From: CAVZOY01 sp963777095
GTDB taxonomy: Bacteria; Actinomycetota; Actinomycetes; Mycobacteriales; Geodermatophilaceae
Length of the DNA: 64,000 nucleotides
Direction: 5' to 3'
Assembly (NCBI GenBank): GCA_963777095.1
Contig: CAVZOY010000006.1
Span: 558,001-622,000 of the forward strand
Position numbers and translations under genes: made by a program. Under the pieces are notes generated by a model that did no database searches, was not told the DNA's origin, and worked only from the letters and a program-made list of their open reading frames with translations. Shown piece after piece: positions 9,202 to 19,182 of the stretch. How positions within the stretch are numbered: position 1 is the first letter of the stretch; each line of letters opens with the position of its first letter.

Positions 9202-10031
9202 GCGGGTTCGCGCGCCTCGTGCCCGCCCGGGCGCTGCACCGACGACCGGAGGTGCACGTCTTCGTGATCTGGTCGGAGGCCCGTGACCAGGAGACCCGGA
9301 TCCTCGAGGACCTCGCCCACACCTTTCCCGTGCTGGAGGTCGTGGAGGTCACCTGGACGCCGGGCGAGGTGTTCGCCCGGAGCCTCACGCGCATGTACGG
9401 CGACGCGATCCCGCCGGACTCGGACAAGGAACGGCACTGCGGCAGCGGTCCGTTCCTCGCGGTCGTCGTCCGGGACCAGCGGCCCCGGTACCGCCTGCGT
9501 CGGACGAATCGAGGTCCCCTGGTCCTGAACGCGACCGTCCTCGATGCCCGGTCCCGCTACCGGGAGTGGACCGGCGGCGGCTACCGGGTGCACGGGACCG
9601 ACTCGGTGGCCGAGGCGGACCGCAACCTCGCGCTGCTCCTCGGGCGCCGGGCGGCGGACTTCGCCCGGACACCGGCGCCGGGCGGCGCCGTGCGGAGCCG
9701 TGCGGGCGACCCGATCGGCACCTCCGGCTGGGAGTCGACGGACCAGCTGCTGCTCGCTGTCGAGGCGTACGGCTCGGTGCTCGTCAGCCGCTCCACCGGC
9801 CCGGACGGGGACGCGCTCACGCTGCGGACGCCCGACGCCTGGTGGACCGAGCAGCTCCTGGGCGGCCGGGTGGCCGACGACGGGGCCCGCGAGGTCCGGG
9901 TCGGCGACCGCTCGGCGCGAGTGACCCTGGTCGAGGTCCGTCCACGACGGACGGTCGACTGGGTCGGCGCGCTGCGCCCGTGGGTCAGGAGGGCTCGTCG
10001 GCTCCGGCGCGCCCTGCGACCCACCGGCTGA
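9198..10031 (+). CDS. Conserved protein of glycan-export loci, function unknown
   Basis: 277 residues, intact, GTG start overlapping the Wzt stop (GTGA). Visible segments include VHVFVIWSEARDQETRIL near residue 20, WTPGEVFARSLTRMYGD, then GSGPFLAVVVRD and YREWTGGGYRVHGT with VAEADRNLALLLG. The middle part resembles uncharacterised proteins that I recall near capsule and teichoic acid genes, but I cannot name the family. No signal peptide or membrane helix is visible, so it is probably cytoplasmic. A basic helix-rich tail ends the protein (VRRARRLRRALRP). Tight coupling to the exporter suggests a role in making or capping the exported chain. Its last 47 bases overlap the oppositely transcribed gene at 9985. 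Confidence 0.6.
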   Translation: MSGFARLVPARALHRRPEVHVFVIWSEARDQETRILEDLAHTFPVLEVVEVTWTPGEVFARSLTRMYGDAIPPDSDKERHCGSGPFLAVVVRDQRPRYRLRRTNRGPLVLNATVLDARSRYREWTGGGYRVHGTDSVAEADRNLALLLGRRAADFARTPAPGGAVRSRAGDPIGTSGWESTDQLLLAVEAYGSVLVSRSTGPDGDALTLRTPDAWWTEQLLGGRVADDGAREVRVGDRSARVTLVEVRPRRTVDWVGALRPWVRRARRLRRALRPTG

Positions 10032-10416
10032 CCAGGGCGACGAAGACGAAGACGGCGGCGGCCGCACCACCGGCGAACGCCCAGGTCGGGAAGTCGTCGA
10101 CCTCGCCGTCGAGCCTCTCCAGCACGTCGTGGTCCACGACCTCCGTCCAGCCGGCCGACACCGAGATGCGGAGGAACACGTACGCGGCGACGCTCGCGAC
10201 CAGCACCGGGAGTGCGCCCGGGGGTCGCCACGACGCCGGCAGCAGCCGCCGGACGATGAGCGTCGCCAGGAGCGCCGCGACCATGACCGCGACCGTGGTG
10301 ACCGGGCGGGCGTAGAACCAGTCGACCCCGGTGGCGAGCGTCAGGCCCACGATCACGACGAGGGTGGCCATGGCCGCGAGCGCGACACCGAGGACCGGCC
10401 GCCTGCTTCCGAGCAT
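9985..10416 (-). CDS. Small membrane protein, function unknown
   Basis: 143 residues starting MLGSRRPVLGVALAAMATLV. Four hydrophobic stretches are visible: one at the start, one around TTVAVMVAALLATLIV, one at ALPVLVASVAAYVFLRIS and one at FAGGAAAAVFVFVALV. The start at 10416 rather than further upstream is supported by TATGCT six bases before the ATG, giving a leaderless transcript. It resembles no family I can name. The gene stands alone between two polysaccharide units on the other strand, and its end overlaps the 3' end of the gene at 9198 by 47 bp. Confidence 0.62.
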   Translation of the reverse strand: MLGSRRPVLGVALAAMATLVVIVGLTLATGVDWFYARPVTTVAVMVAALLATLIVRRLLPASWRPPGALPVLVASVAAYVFLRISVSAGWTEVVDHDVLERLDGEVDDFPTWAFAGGAAAAVFVFVALVSRWVAGRAGADEPS

Positions 10417-10422
10417 CGCAGC

Positions 10423-10428
10423 AGCATA
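10423..10428 (-). promoter_or_regulatory. Candidate -10 (TATGCT) for the small membrane protein
   Basis: On the reverse strand TATGCT ends six bases before the ATG at 10416, matching the leaderless arrangement seen repeatedly in this window. It decides the start of that gene. Confidence 0.45.
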
Positions 10429-10691
10429 GGAGCCCGTCGGCCCGCACGGAGCCACCCGGACGGGGGCCCGAGCGCGTCCCGCGCGCGGGAAGCCCTTGAT
10501 GTTTTGACATCCGCGCTGCTCAATGAGGAGGCCGACCGGCGGTCGGGCGGCTGCCGGAGCGCTTCGCACTTCCCGCGAGACGCTCGGAGGAGGAAGGGAC
10601 GGCCCGCGAGGGACCCTCGCGGACGACTCGCCCGGTGACCCATGGAGGGCATGGGCAGTCGCGGCCAAACTCGCGGGATGACGGGGACGGT

Positions 10692-11749
10692 GTGGACAAC
10701 GGTTCCGAAGTGCGTGCGCGGAGTGCGACTCAGCCTCTCGTCACGGTCGCGATACCGACCTATCGCCGACCGGCCATGCTGCGCTCGGCGATCGAGAGCG
10801 CGCTGGCGCAGACCTATCCCCACACGGAGATCCTCGTGTCGGACAGCGAGGCGTCACAGGAGATCGCGGACCTCGTGGCCGGCTTCGGCGATCCCCGGCT
10901 GCGGTACCGGCGACAACGGCCGGCAGACGGACGGTCTCCAGAACGCCCTGGCGATGTACCGGGCGGCGCGGGGCGAGCTGGTGGCCACGCTCCACGACGA
11001 CGACGAGTGGGACCCGGGCTTCCTCGAGGTGATGGTCGCCCCCCTCGTGGCCGACCCGAGCATCGTGCTGACCTTCGCCGACTACTGGGTCATCGACGCC
11101 GACGGGAACGTCCTCGAGGCGCGGACCGAGGCAACCACGCGGGAGCGCGGCAGAGCCGACCTCGCCCCGGGAAGGCATCAGCCCTTCATCCGGCCGGCGC
11201 TGGTGCACCGGGCCGTCTTCTTCGTCGCCGCCACCGTCTTCCGCAACGGGCTCATCGACTGGGACGAGGTCCCCCCGGAGGTGGCGCCGCCGTACGAGGT
11301 GTGGCTCGCCTACCTGGCCTGCCGGGACGGCGGAGCCGCCTACTACGTGCCACAACGCCTGATGCGCTACCGCGAGCACGGGGACGCCGCGACGCAGACG
11401 AGCCGACTCGAGCGGGCCCACGTCTACACGTACGACCGGATGCTCGCCGACGACCGCCTCCGGGACCTCCGTCCGGAGCTCCTGCGTTCGAGCGCCCCCT
11501 TCCGGGCCAGTCTCGGGTTCAGCCTCCTCGCCGAGGGAGAGGCCGCCGCCGCGCGGCGACACCTGCTGCAGGCATTCGCCCACGGCGCCCGCCTGAGGGC
11601 GTCCGCCGGACTGGGGATCTCCCTGCTGCCGCGCCGCGCCCGCGACCGCGACCATCCGACGGCTCCGCGCCGCCCGTGCGCGGCACCATCCGGCGGTGCG
11701 CCGCGCCCAGGTGGTCCGGGCGGTAGCGGCGCACCGAGCCGACCTCTGA
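10692..11749 (+). CDS. GT2-like glycosyltransferase, two frame breaks
   Basis: A GT-A family-2 enzyme. It starts PLVTVAIPTYRRPAMLRSAI, then TEILVSDSEAS, LRYR, and after a frame break near 10910 GLQNALAMYRAARGELVATL with metal-binding LHDDDEWDPGF. The C-terminal half (YEVWLAYLACRDGG, RLMRYREHGDA) fits the acceptor domain, followed by a helical tail. A second break near 11640 leads to the ending RRAQVVRAVAAHRADL. GTG at 10692 is chosen because the fold begins 16 residues later and a weak GGGGA lies upstream; GTG 10635 is possible. The stop TGA overlaps the next ATG (TGATG). Confidence 0.78.
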
Positions 11750-13031
11750 TGTCGCCCCTCCAGACCGAGCCAGGTTCTCGCCCCGACATCGACGTGCCGT
11801 CCGGGGCCGGGCGGTGCCGGCTCTGCGAGCAGCCCCTCAGCGAGGTCTTCGTCGACCTGGGTATGTCTCCGCCGTGCGAGAGCTACGTCCCCGCGGAACG
11901 GCTCGAGTCCCCGGAGGTCTTCTACCCGCTCCGGGTCTGGATCTGCGGCACGTGCCTGTTGGTGCAGCTGCCCGTGCACGTGCCGGCCGAGGACATCTTC
12001 TCGGACTACGCCTACTTCTCCTCGTACTCGTCGTCCTGGGTGGAACACGCCCGCGTCTTCGTCGACCGCACCGTCGAACGACTCGGGCTCGGCGCCTCGA
12101 GCCTGGTGGTCGAGGTGGCCAGCAACGACGGCTACCTGTTGCAGCACCTCGTCGCCCGCGGAGTGCCGGTGCTGGGCGTGGAGCCGGCGGCCAACATCGC
12201 CGCCGTCGCGGTCGAGAAGGGCATCCCGACGCACGTCGCCTACCTGGGCGAGGCGGAGGGACTCCGGGTGCGCGCCGAGCACGGCGGCGCGCGACCTCGT
12301 CGTCGCGAACAACGTCTTCGCCCACGTACCGGACGTGCGCGACTTCAGCCGTGGACTCGCCGCCCTGCTGGCCGAGGACGGCTGGCTGAGCATCGAGGTG
12401 CCGCATCTCATGCGGCTCATCGAGAGCGCCCAGTACGACACGATCTACCACGAGCACTTCTCCTACTACACCCTGGCGACGGCGCAGACGGGTCCTGGCC
12501 ACGGCCGGACTCGAGGTCGTGGACGTGGAGGAGCTGCCCTCGCACGGCGGTTCCCTGCGCATCTGGGCCCGGCACGAGCAGTACGCGCCGACGCGGACGC
12601 GGGCGGTCGACGACGTCCTCGCCGAGGAGGCCCGTCGAGGGCTGCACTCGCTCGAGGGGCACCGCGGCTTCGCCGACGCGGTGGCCACGGTCAAGCGGGA
12701 CCTGATCACCTTCCTGGCGAAGGCGGCCGCCGCCGGCGAGCGGGTCGTGGGCTACGGCGCCCCCGGCAAGGGCAACACGCTGTTGAACCACTGCGGGATC
12801 CGGTCCGACCTGCTGCGCTACACCGTCGACCGGAACCCGCACAAGCAGGGGCTGTACCTACCGGGCACGCACATCCCCATCCTCCCGCCCGAGGCGATCG
12901 CCCGCGATCGCCCGGACTACGTCCTCGTCCTGCCGTGGAACCTGCGACGGGAGATCAGCGAGCAACTGAGCTACGTCCGCGAGTGGGGCTGCCGGCTGGT
13001 CGCCCCCATCCCCGTCCTCGAGATCTGGTGA
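11749..13031 (+). CDS. Sugar C-methyltransferase (TylC3/NovU-like)
   Basis: A SAM-dependent enzyme of the three-domain C-methyltransferase family. The N-terminal zinc-binding part has CRLCEQPLSEVFVDLG and a second pair in WICGTCLLVQLP. The SAM domain contains LVVEVASNDGYLLQHLVARG and a VPHLMRLIE segment, then YDTIYHEHFSYYTL, where the tyrosine/histidine residues are family-typical active-site residues. The C-terminal domain has VVGYGAPGKGNTLLNHCG. Frames change near 12290 and 12490. Family members add a methyl group to C-3 of 4-keto-6-deoxy nucleotide sugars. With the cytidylyltransferase immediately downstream and CDP-glucose dehydratase at 19209, a CDP-linked substrate is likely (inference). 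Confidence 0.85.
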
Positions 13032-13040
13032 GAAGCCGCC

Positions 13041-13924
13041 ATGAAGGTCGTCCTCTTCTGCGGTGGGCACGGCATCCGCATGCGCGACGGCTCGTCCGGC
13101 GCACCGAAGCCGATGGTCATGATCGGCGACCGCCCGCTGCTGTGGCACGTCATGCGCTACTACGCCCACTACGGGCACACCGACTTCGTCCTCTGCCTCG
13201 GCTACGGGGCCAGGTACATCAAGGACTACTTCCTGCACTACGAGGAGACCGCGACCAACGACTTCGTCCTCACCGGGGCGGGCGGGACGTCGAGCTGCTG
13301 AGCAGCGACCTGGCCGACTGGCGCATCACGTTCGTCGACACCGGCCTGCACAGCAGCATCGGGGAGCGCCTCCGCCGGGTCCGCCCGCACCTCGAGGACG
13401 ACGAGGTACTTCCTCGCCAACTACGCCGACGTCCTCAGCGACCTCCCGCTCCCCGAGGTGATCGACCGGTTCCGGGCCAGCGGCGCGGTCGCGTCGTTGA
13501 CGGCCGTGCCGCCGCAGTCCTCCTTCCACGTGCTCGAGTTCGACGACGGCCGGCGCGTGACCGCCATCCGTCCGGTCAGCCAGTTCCCGCGTGTGGGAGA
13601 ACGGCGGGTACTTCGTCTTCCGCCGGGAGATCTTCGATGCGCTGGTGCCCGGGCGAGGACCTGGTCGACGGCGCGCTCGTCCGGCTGGCGGAGCAGGGAC
13701 AGCTGACCGCCTACGCGCACCGGGCTTCTGGGTGCCCGCCGACACGGTCAAGGAGCGGGCGCAGCTGGAGGAGCTCTACCAGTCCGGCGCACGTCCGTGG
13801 GCGGTGTGGGAGCACGGCGCCGAGCCGTGGCCCCGCCCCGGTCGCCGTCCCGGCGGAGGACCTGCTCCCCGTGCAGCGCCGTCGTCCCCGGTCCTCGCCC
13901 GTGCCGGACTCCGGACGGGGCTGA
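13041..13924 (+). CDS. rfbF: Glucose-1-phosphate cytidylyltransferase-like, many frame breaks
   Basis: This nucleotidyltransferase would make CDP-glucose from CTP and glucose-1-phosphate, the first step of CDP-deoxysugar synthesis. The N-terminus MKVVLFCGGHGIRMRD carries the nucleotide-binding loop (usually GGxGTR; here GGHGIR). APKPMVMIGDRPLLWHVMRY, GARYIKDYF, YFLANYADVLSDL with the metal-binding Asp, and NGGYFVFRREIFD match RfbF in order. Breaks occur near 13290, 13405, 13590, 13655 and 13725. RfbF proteins are usually about 257 residues and end near the WAVWEHG stretch; the remaining 30 residues here may be frame artefact. It starts nine bases after the methyltransferase stop. Confidence 0.82.
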
Positions 13925-13928
13925 CCGC

Positions 13929-14599
13929 GTGCTGCCCCTGGTTCCCCGGTCCCCGTCCGGCCGCCTGCGCGTGCTCGCCGTCGGCGCCCATCCCGACGAC
14001 GTGGAGATCGGCGCCGGCGGGACGCTGCTGGAGCTGGTCCGGTCGGCGCCCTGCGTGCAGGTCGACGTCCTCGTGCTCACGGGGACTCCGGAGCGGGCCG
14101 AGGAGGCGCGCGCGAGCGCGGGGGACTTCCTGGCCGGTGCCGAGCACACCGTCTCGGTGCACGACCTGCCCGGACGGGTACCTGCCGACGGCCTGGGGGC
14201 GGGTGAAGGAGATCCTGGAGGATCAGGCCCGCGGCCGGCCCGCGCCCGACCTCGTCCTGGGCCCAGCCGCGACGACTCGCACCAGGACCACCGCGTCGTG
14301 GCCGAGATCCTGCCGACGGTCTTCCGCGACGTCCTCACGCTGGAGTACGAGATCCCGAAGTGGGACGGCGACCTCGTGCGACGGTCGGTCTACGTGCCGC
14401 TGACCGACGACGTGGCGACGACGCAAGGCCGACCTGCTCATGCGCGCACCACCCGTCCCAGCACGGACATCCCTGGTACGACCGCGACGTCTTCCTCGGA
14501 CTGGCCCGCCTGCGCGGCGCCGAGTGCGGCGCCCGCTACGCCGAGGCGTTCACCTGCGCCAAGCCCGTCCTCGCCTTCTCCCCCGGAGGAGCCCCATGA
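13929..14599 (+). CDS. LmbE/PIG-L type deacetylase, frame breaks
   Basis: This zinc-dependent N-deacetylase family acts on N-acetylglucosamine-containing substrates such as mycothiol precursors or glycan intermediates. The zinc motif VLAVGAHPDDVEIGAGGTL (AHPDDxE) is complete. The second zinc ligand region reads SRDDSHQDHRVVAEI. The C-terminal part is HPSQHGHPWYDRDVFLGLAR. Frames change near 14172, 14270 and 14420. The neighbours are sugar-nucleotide genes, so a sugar or glycan intermediate is the likely substrate rather than mycothiol. GTG at 13929 lies four bases after the cytidylyltransferase stop, and the stop at 14599 overlaps the next ATG. Confidence 0.8.
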
Positions 14600-15637
14600 T
14601 CCGCGCATCGCCGGCCCGGTCGCCCGCGTCGCCTCCGAGCCGGTGACGTCGTCGAGGTACGACCGACGGCGGAGATCCTCGCCAGCCTCGACGCGCGACG
14701 GCGCGCCTCGACGGGCTGCCCTTCATGCCGGAGATGCTGCAGTTCTTGCGGGTCCCGCTTCACGGTCGGACAACCGCGCCGACACGACCTGCTTCTGGGG
14801 CGGCACTCCGTCGGCTCGACGCGCAGCGTGCACCTGCACGGCGGTCCGCTGCGACGGCTCCGCCCACGGCGGCTGCCAGGCCGGCTGCCTGATCTTCTGG
14901 AAGGAGGAGTGGCTCCGGCCGGTGGACCGGGCTCGCCGGGAGCGACCCCGTCGAGACGGCAGCGCCGCAGCGGCGCGCGGGCGCCACCGCGGACGACCTG
15001 CTCCGGGCCACCCGGGCCGCGCCGGCCGACGACGGCGAGGAGCGGTGGTCCTGCCAGGCGACCGAGCTGCCCGCCGCCGACGGGCAAGATCCACCACTGG
15101 GACCTGCGGCACTTCGTACGGCGACGTCCGCAACGGGAACCTTCGCCGGCGCACCGTCCTGCGCCACCTCGTGCCCTACCTGGTCGAACATCTACCAGAG
15201 GCTACAGCCGGCGGCTCCCTCGATGGCTGCAGCATCAACGGCGGAGCCCCCTTCCCGTGGGTCCACGGCGACCGGCGACCGGACACCGAGGATCACCCTC
15301 GACCTCCGGCCGGGCGAGCGAGGTCAGGGTGCGGACGCAGGGCGGAGATCCGGCGGACCGCTCGACCGCGAACGGCTACAACCGCGGCCTCTCGTTCGAC
15401 CCGGAGATGCTGCCCTACTGCGGAACGACCCGGCGGGTCGAGCGACGGGTCGACCGGATCATCGACGACTAGACCGGCCGGATGGTCGACATCCGCGGGC
15501 GACTGCCTGGTGCTCGAGGGCGCGGTGTGCCGCGGGCTGTACCACGGCCTGTGCACCCGCCGGACCGACACGTACTGGCGCGAGGCATGGCTCGAGCGCG
15601 AGCCGGCGACGACGCACCGCGGGGACGCGACGGATGA
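14596..15637 (+). CDS. Uncharacterised Cys-rich protein with two similar halves
   Basis: I do not recognise a named family. Reading across several indels, the first half has LPFMPEMLQF followed by C-G and, about 25 residues on, DTTCFWGG. It continues CTCTAVRCDGSAHGGCQAGC and FWKEEWL. The second half repeats the plan: FDPEMLPYCG, RVERRVDRIIDD, DCLVLEGAVCRGLYHGLCTR and TYWREAWLER. Both halves thus share a PEMLxxCG motif, a Cys-xGly-xxxGxC motif and an FWKExWL/YWRExWL motif, suggesting an internal duplication with possible metal binding by the cysteines. It is coupled to the LmbE gene upstream and to the flavoprotein downstream, both by ATGA overlaps. It probably acts in the same sugar pathway, but no reaction can be assigned. 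Confidence 0.6.
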
Positions 15638-17007
15638 CGACCGCCGACCGAGGACCTGCCGGCGGTCGTGCTCGGCTCGGGCATGGCGGCGATGGGCGCC
15701 GCGCACGTGCTCCGGGAGGCCGGCCTGCCCGCCGGTCTGCCTGGAGGCCCGGGACTACGCCGGGGGGCACACGCGCGACGTTCGACGCGGGCGACGGGTT
15801 CCTGTTCGACGACGGGCCGCACGTGTCCTTCACCAAGGACGCGCGGATCGCCGCCCTGCTGGCCGACGCGGTCGACGGGCGGTACCGGACCGTCGACGCC
15901 GTCATCGACAACGTGTGGCGCGGCCACCGGATCCGCCATCCGGTGCAGCTGAACCTGCACGGCCTCCCCGCGGACCTGTGCGTCGACGTCCTGCGGGACT
16001 TCGTCGCCGAGAGCTACGGCGCCCGCCGCGGGAGGTGCGGAACTACGCGGACTGGCTGGTCGCCTCCTACGGCCGGACCTTCGCCGAGACCTTTCCGATG
16101 GTCTACGGCCGCAAGTACCACACGACGGAGCCGGAGAACCTCACGACGGAGTGGCTGGGCCCGCGCATGTACCGCCCCGACCTCGAGGAGATGCTCCGGG
16201 GCGCGCTGGACGCGCCGCGGGAGCACAAGCACTACGTGACGGAGTTCCGCTATCCCGAGCGCGGGCGGCTTCGGCGCCTACCTGGCCGGCCTGCGCCGCG
16301 GCCTCGACGTCCGCCTCGGACCACCGGGTCGTGGGCCTGGACCCGGCGTCGGCGGTCGGTGCGTCTCGCGGGCGGGCGGCAGATCCGGGCCGATGCCGTC
16401 GTCTCCTCGATCCCGCTGCCGGAGCTCGTCCCGCTGGTCGACGGCGTCCCCGAGCGGCCGTGCTGGCGGCCGCGAGGGACGCTGTCCTGGACGTCGGCGA
16501 CCGTGGTGAACGTCGGCGTGGACCGCGACGACCTGTCGCCGGCGCACATCACCTACTACTACGACGAGGACGTGCTCTTCCCGCGGCTGAACTTCCCGCA
16601 CATGTTCAGCCCGCACGTGGCCCCGGAGGGCGCCGGGTCGATCCAGGCGGAGGTGTACCACTCCGCAGCGCTACCGGCCGCGGGCCATGAGCCCGGAGCA
16701 GATCGTCGAGCGGGTGCTGGCCGACCTGCGCCGGTGCGGTGTGCTGCGGACCGGACGACCGGATCCTCGTCGCCGAGGCCCGGACCGTCCGCGTACGCCA
16801 ACGTCATCTGGGACCACCGGCGCGCCGACGCGGTGGCGACCGTGCACGAGCTACCTGGACGAGCGTCGGCGTGCTGTGGTGCGGCCGCTACGGCGACTGG
16901 GACCACGCGTGGACCGACGAGTCGTTCCTGAGCGGCGAGCGGCCGCCCGGAGGGTCCTCGCCGGAGCTCGGCTCGGGGTGGCCGCCTCCGAGCCTGCCGG
17001 CGGCTGA
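15634..17007 (+). CDS. FAD-dependent oxidoreductase, UDP-galactopyranose-mutase/protoporphyrinogen-oxidase-like
   Basis: The N-terminal dinucleotide fold is VVLGSGMAAMGAAHVLREAG, followed by LEARDYAGGHTRTF. The family-typical FDDGPHVSFTKD follows. NYADWLVASYGRTFAETFP and YGRKYHTTEPENLTTEWLG are characteristic of UGM-like amine oxidases in glycan loci. The far part has ADAVVSSIPLPELVPLV and LSWTSATVVNVGVDRDDLSP, and near the end WCGRYGDWDHAWTDESFLSG, the flavin-contacting C-terminus. Frames shift near 15730, 15780, 16030, 16265, 16340, 16470, 16670, 16745, 16795 and 16850. The substrate is probably a sugar nucleotide or lipid-linked sugar. It ends one base before the convergent gene at 17008. 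Confidence 0.75.
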
Positions 17008-17979
17008 TCAGGTGCCGGACAGCCGGGCCACGACGGGAGCCACGGCCTCGACGTCGTGCCCCGAGGTTGAGGTAGCTGAAGCCGTAGCGCTCCCGCCGCT
17101 CCAGCAGGGTGTCGACGCACCGCTCGACGTCACCGACGAGGACCGCCGGCGAGTCGGCGAGCAGGTCCGGGGCGCGCCGCGATCAGCGACGGCGAAGCTC
17201 GATCTGCGGCCGTCGCCGCCGCGCGGGTGCCTGCCGGTGACCTCGCAGTGGTAGACGCTGAACTGCAGCTCCAGCTCGTCGGGCGACCGGCCCGCCGCCT
17301 CGGCGGACTCGCTGGACCCAGCGCGACCTTCTCGGCGATCCGATCGGCGGCGAGGTCGGCCACGGCGGCGGCGTCCAGGACCCCGCCGGGCAGGGTGCAG
17401 TGGACGCCGACGATGTCGGCGGTCCGGGCCGCGAGCGAGAGCATCCGCCGTCCGCCGCCGCCGACCAGCAACGGCGGCCGGGGCTGCTGCACCGGCTTCG
17501 GGCAGGCCCGTCGAGGTCCCGGACCTGGTAGTGCTCGCCCGGAGAAGGTCACCGGCTCCGGGCCGAACAGCCCCGTCAGGACGGCGAGGGACTCCTCGAG
17601 CCGCTCGATCCGCACGCCCGGGCGGGTCCATCGGGATCCCGGCGGCGTCGTAGTCCGCGGCCATCCACCCGGCGCCGATGCCCAGCTCGACCCGCCCGCC
17701 GCTGAACACGTCGAGGCGTGGCGAGCGGCCTTGTGCAGCACGACGGGGTGCCGGTAGTCGTTGGCCAGGGCCAGCGAGAGCACCCGGAGGCGGCTCGGTG
17801 GCCTCGGCCGCGACGGTCATCGCGGTGACCGGCTCGAGCACCCAGCCCTGGCTCAGGTGGTCGCCGACCGACAGCGTGGAGAAGCCCAGGTCCTCGATCC
17901 TGCGCACCTCCGCCCGCCACCGGGCGGGGTCGCCGGTCAGCCGGGGGGCGGGCGCGATGAACCGGAAGGGGCGGGTCAC
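17008..17979 (-). CDS. LLM-class F420-dependent oxidoreductase, frame breaks
   Basis: A luciferase-like (TIM-barrel) oxidoreductase. It starts VTRPFRFIAPAPRLTG, then GFSTLSVGDHLSQG, VLEPVTAMTVAAEAT, and the coenzyme-loop motif GRVELGIGAGWMAADYDAAG, typical of F420-dependent members. RPPLLVGGGGRRMLSLAART is another hallmark. Several frame breaks are present (near 17740, 17620, 17500, 17300 and 17190). GTG at 17979 overlaps the upstream methyltransferase stop (GTGA). It may be a redox step in the sugar pathway or an unrelated oxidoreductase; position supports the former only weakly. Confidence 0.75.
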   Translation of the reverse strand: MTRPFRFIAPAPRLTGDPARWRAEVRRIEDLGFSTLSVGDHLSQGWVLEPVTAMTVAAEATEPPPGALAGPGQRLPAPRRAAQGRSPRLDVFSGGRVELGIGAGWMAADYDAAGIPMDPPGRADRAARGVPRRPDGAVRPGAGDLLRASTTRSGTSTGLPEAGAAAPAAVAGRRRRTADALARGPDRRHRRRPLHPARRGPGRRRRGRPRRRSDRREGRAGSSESAEAAGRSPDELELQFSVYHCEVTGRHPRGGDGRRSSFAVADRGAPRTCSPTRRRSSSVTSSGASTPCWSGGSATASATSTSGHDVEAVAPVVARLSGT

Positions 17980-19126
17980 CCGACGACCTCCGGCTCGGGC
18001 AGCGGGAAGAGGAACGTCGTCCCCGCGTCGCCGGAGGTCCGCCAGCTGGGCGAGGACCTCGTCCCGGAGCGGCCACACGAGCACGAGGACCACGTCCGGT
18101 CGCCGTCCGCGGTGAGCTCCTCCGGCGTCAGGATCGACGTCGCCGACGCCGGGGAGGAAGCGGCCCTGCTTGCCCGGCGAGCGGTCGGCGGTCCACGGCA
18201 CCGGTCGCGCGCCCAGGCCGCAGAAGTTCAGCAGCGTGCTCCCCCGGCTCGGGCGCCCCGTAGGCCGGCGACCGTCCGGCCGGCCGCGAGGTGCTCGCCG
18301 ACGAGCGGCGCGCAGCCGCGTGCGGACCCGGGAGGCGTGCTCGGCGACCGCCTCCCACGCCGCCGGTCGGTCGACGCCCAGCCGGCGGCCTCGGACGCCA
18401 GGATCCGCCGCGCGCCGTCGTCGGCCGCGAGAGCCGGGAGGCTCGCCGGGCGAGCAGGCGGACCACGCCGCCGTGCAGCGGGAGCGCTCGCGCGTCGGTG
18501 ACCGTCAGCCCGTGCCGCGCGAGGACGCCGGACAGCGCGGTCAGCGACAGGTAGCTGCGGTGGGCGTGGCAGATGACGTCGAACTGTCCACCGCCGACGA
18601 TGCCCTCGGCGGAGTGGAACTCGACGGCCAGCGTTCCCGACGGGGCCAGGGCAGCGGCGCATCCGGCGACCGCCGCGTCGAGGTCGTCGGCGTGGCTCAG
18701 GCTGTGGTTGGCGAGAACCAGGTCGAACGTCCCGGCCGTCACGGGCTCGGGGCCGCCGTCGCCGCCGTGCACGGCGTGGCCGGCCTCGGCGAACCCGCGG
18801 AGCAGGCCTCCGCCGCCGCTCACGTCGAGGACCCTGGCCCTCGGTGGGAGCGAGGGCAGCCGCAGCAGCTCGGCGGTCCAGATCCGCTCGTGCTCGAGAA
18901 CGGTGCCGGAGAACGCGCTGCCGTGACCGTGCGCGGCGTTGGGGAGCACCGGGGTCGCCGGATCGAGCTGCACGAGTCCGCACGCCTCGCAGCACCCGAC
19001 GGCCAGCCGGTGCCGAGGCGCGGCGCCGGCCTCGCGAGCGGAGTCGAACAGGTCGTCGGCGACGGGCTGCGGCCCGAGGTCCAGGACGGTCGTCACCCGC
19101 GCCGAACCGCACGAGCGGCAGCGCAC
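17976..19126 (-). CDS. Second sugar C-methyltransferase (TylC3-like)
   Basis: Same family as the gene at 11749. The zinc-binding N-terminus is MRCRSCGSARVTTVLDLG with a second pair in CCEACGLVQLDP. The SAM domain contains RARVLDVSGGGGLLRGFAEA, FDLVLANHSLSHADD, VEFHSAEGI and DVICHAHRSYLSL. Compared with the first copy, the usual HEHFSY active-site stretch reads HAHRSY. The C-terminal part, after frame breaks near 18425 and 18250, contains VAGYGAPSRGSTLLNFCG in effect. GTG start at 19126. It is divergent from rfbG with an 82-bp gap. Two C-methyltransferases in one locus could mean two methyl-branched positions or two substrates. Confidence 0.78.
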
Positions 19127-19169
19127 CGGACCGCGCGCCGGTCATGACTTCCGCCCGACCGACGACACC

Positions 19170-19175
19170 TAGTCT
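19170..19175 (+). promoter_or_regulatory. Candidate -10 (TAGTCT) upstream of rfbG
   Basis: TAGTCT matches TANNNT and ends seven bases before an ATG at 19183. It lies in the 82-bp gap between divergent genes. Transcription from here would give a leaderless mRNA beginning with the short ORF at 19183. Confidence 0.45.
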
Positions 19176-19182
19176 CCACGGC

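Noticed and set aside
10504..10526. Perfect TTGACA as a -35 box
   Set aside because: No TANNNT lies 16-18 bp downstream on the forward strand, so a promoter cannot be supported.
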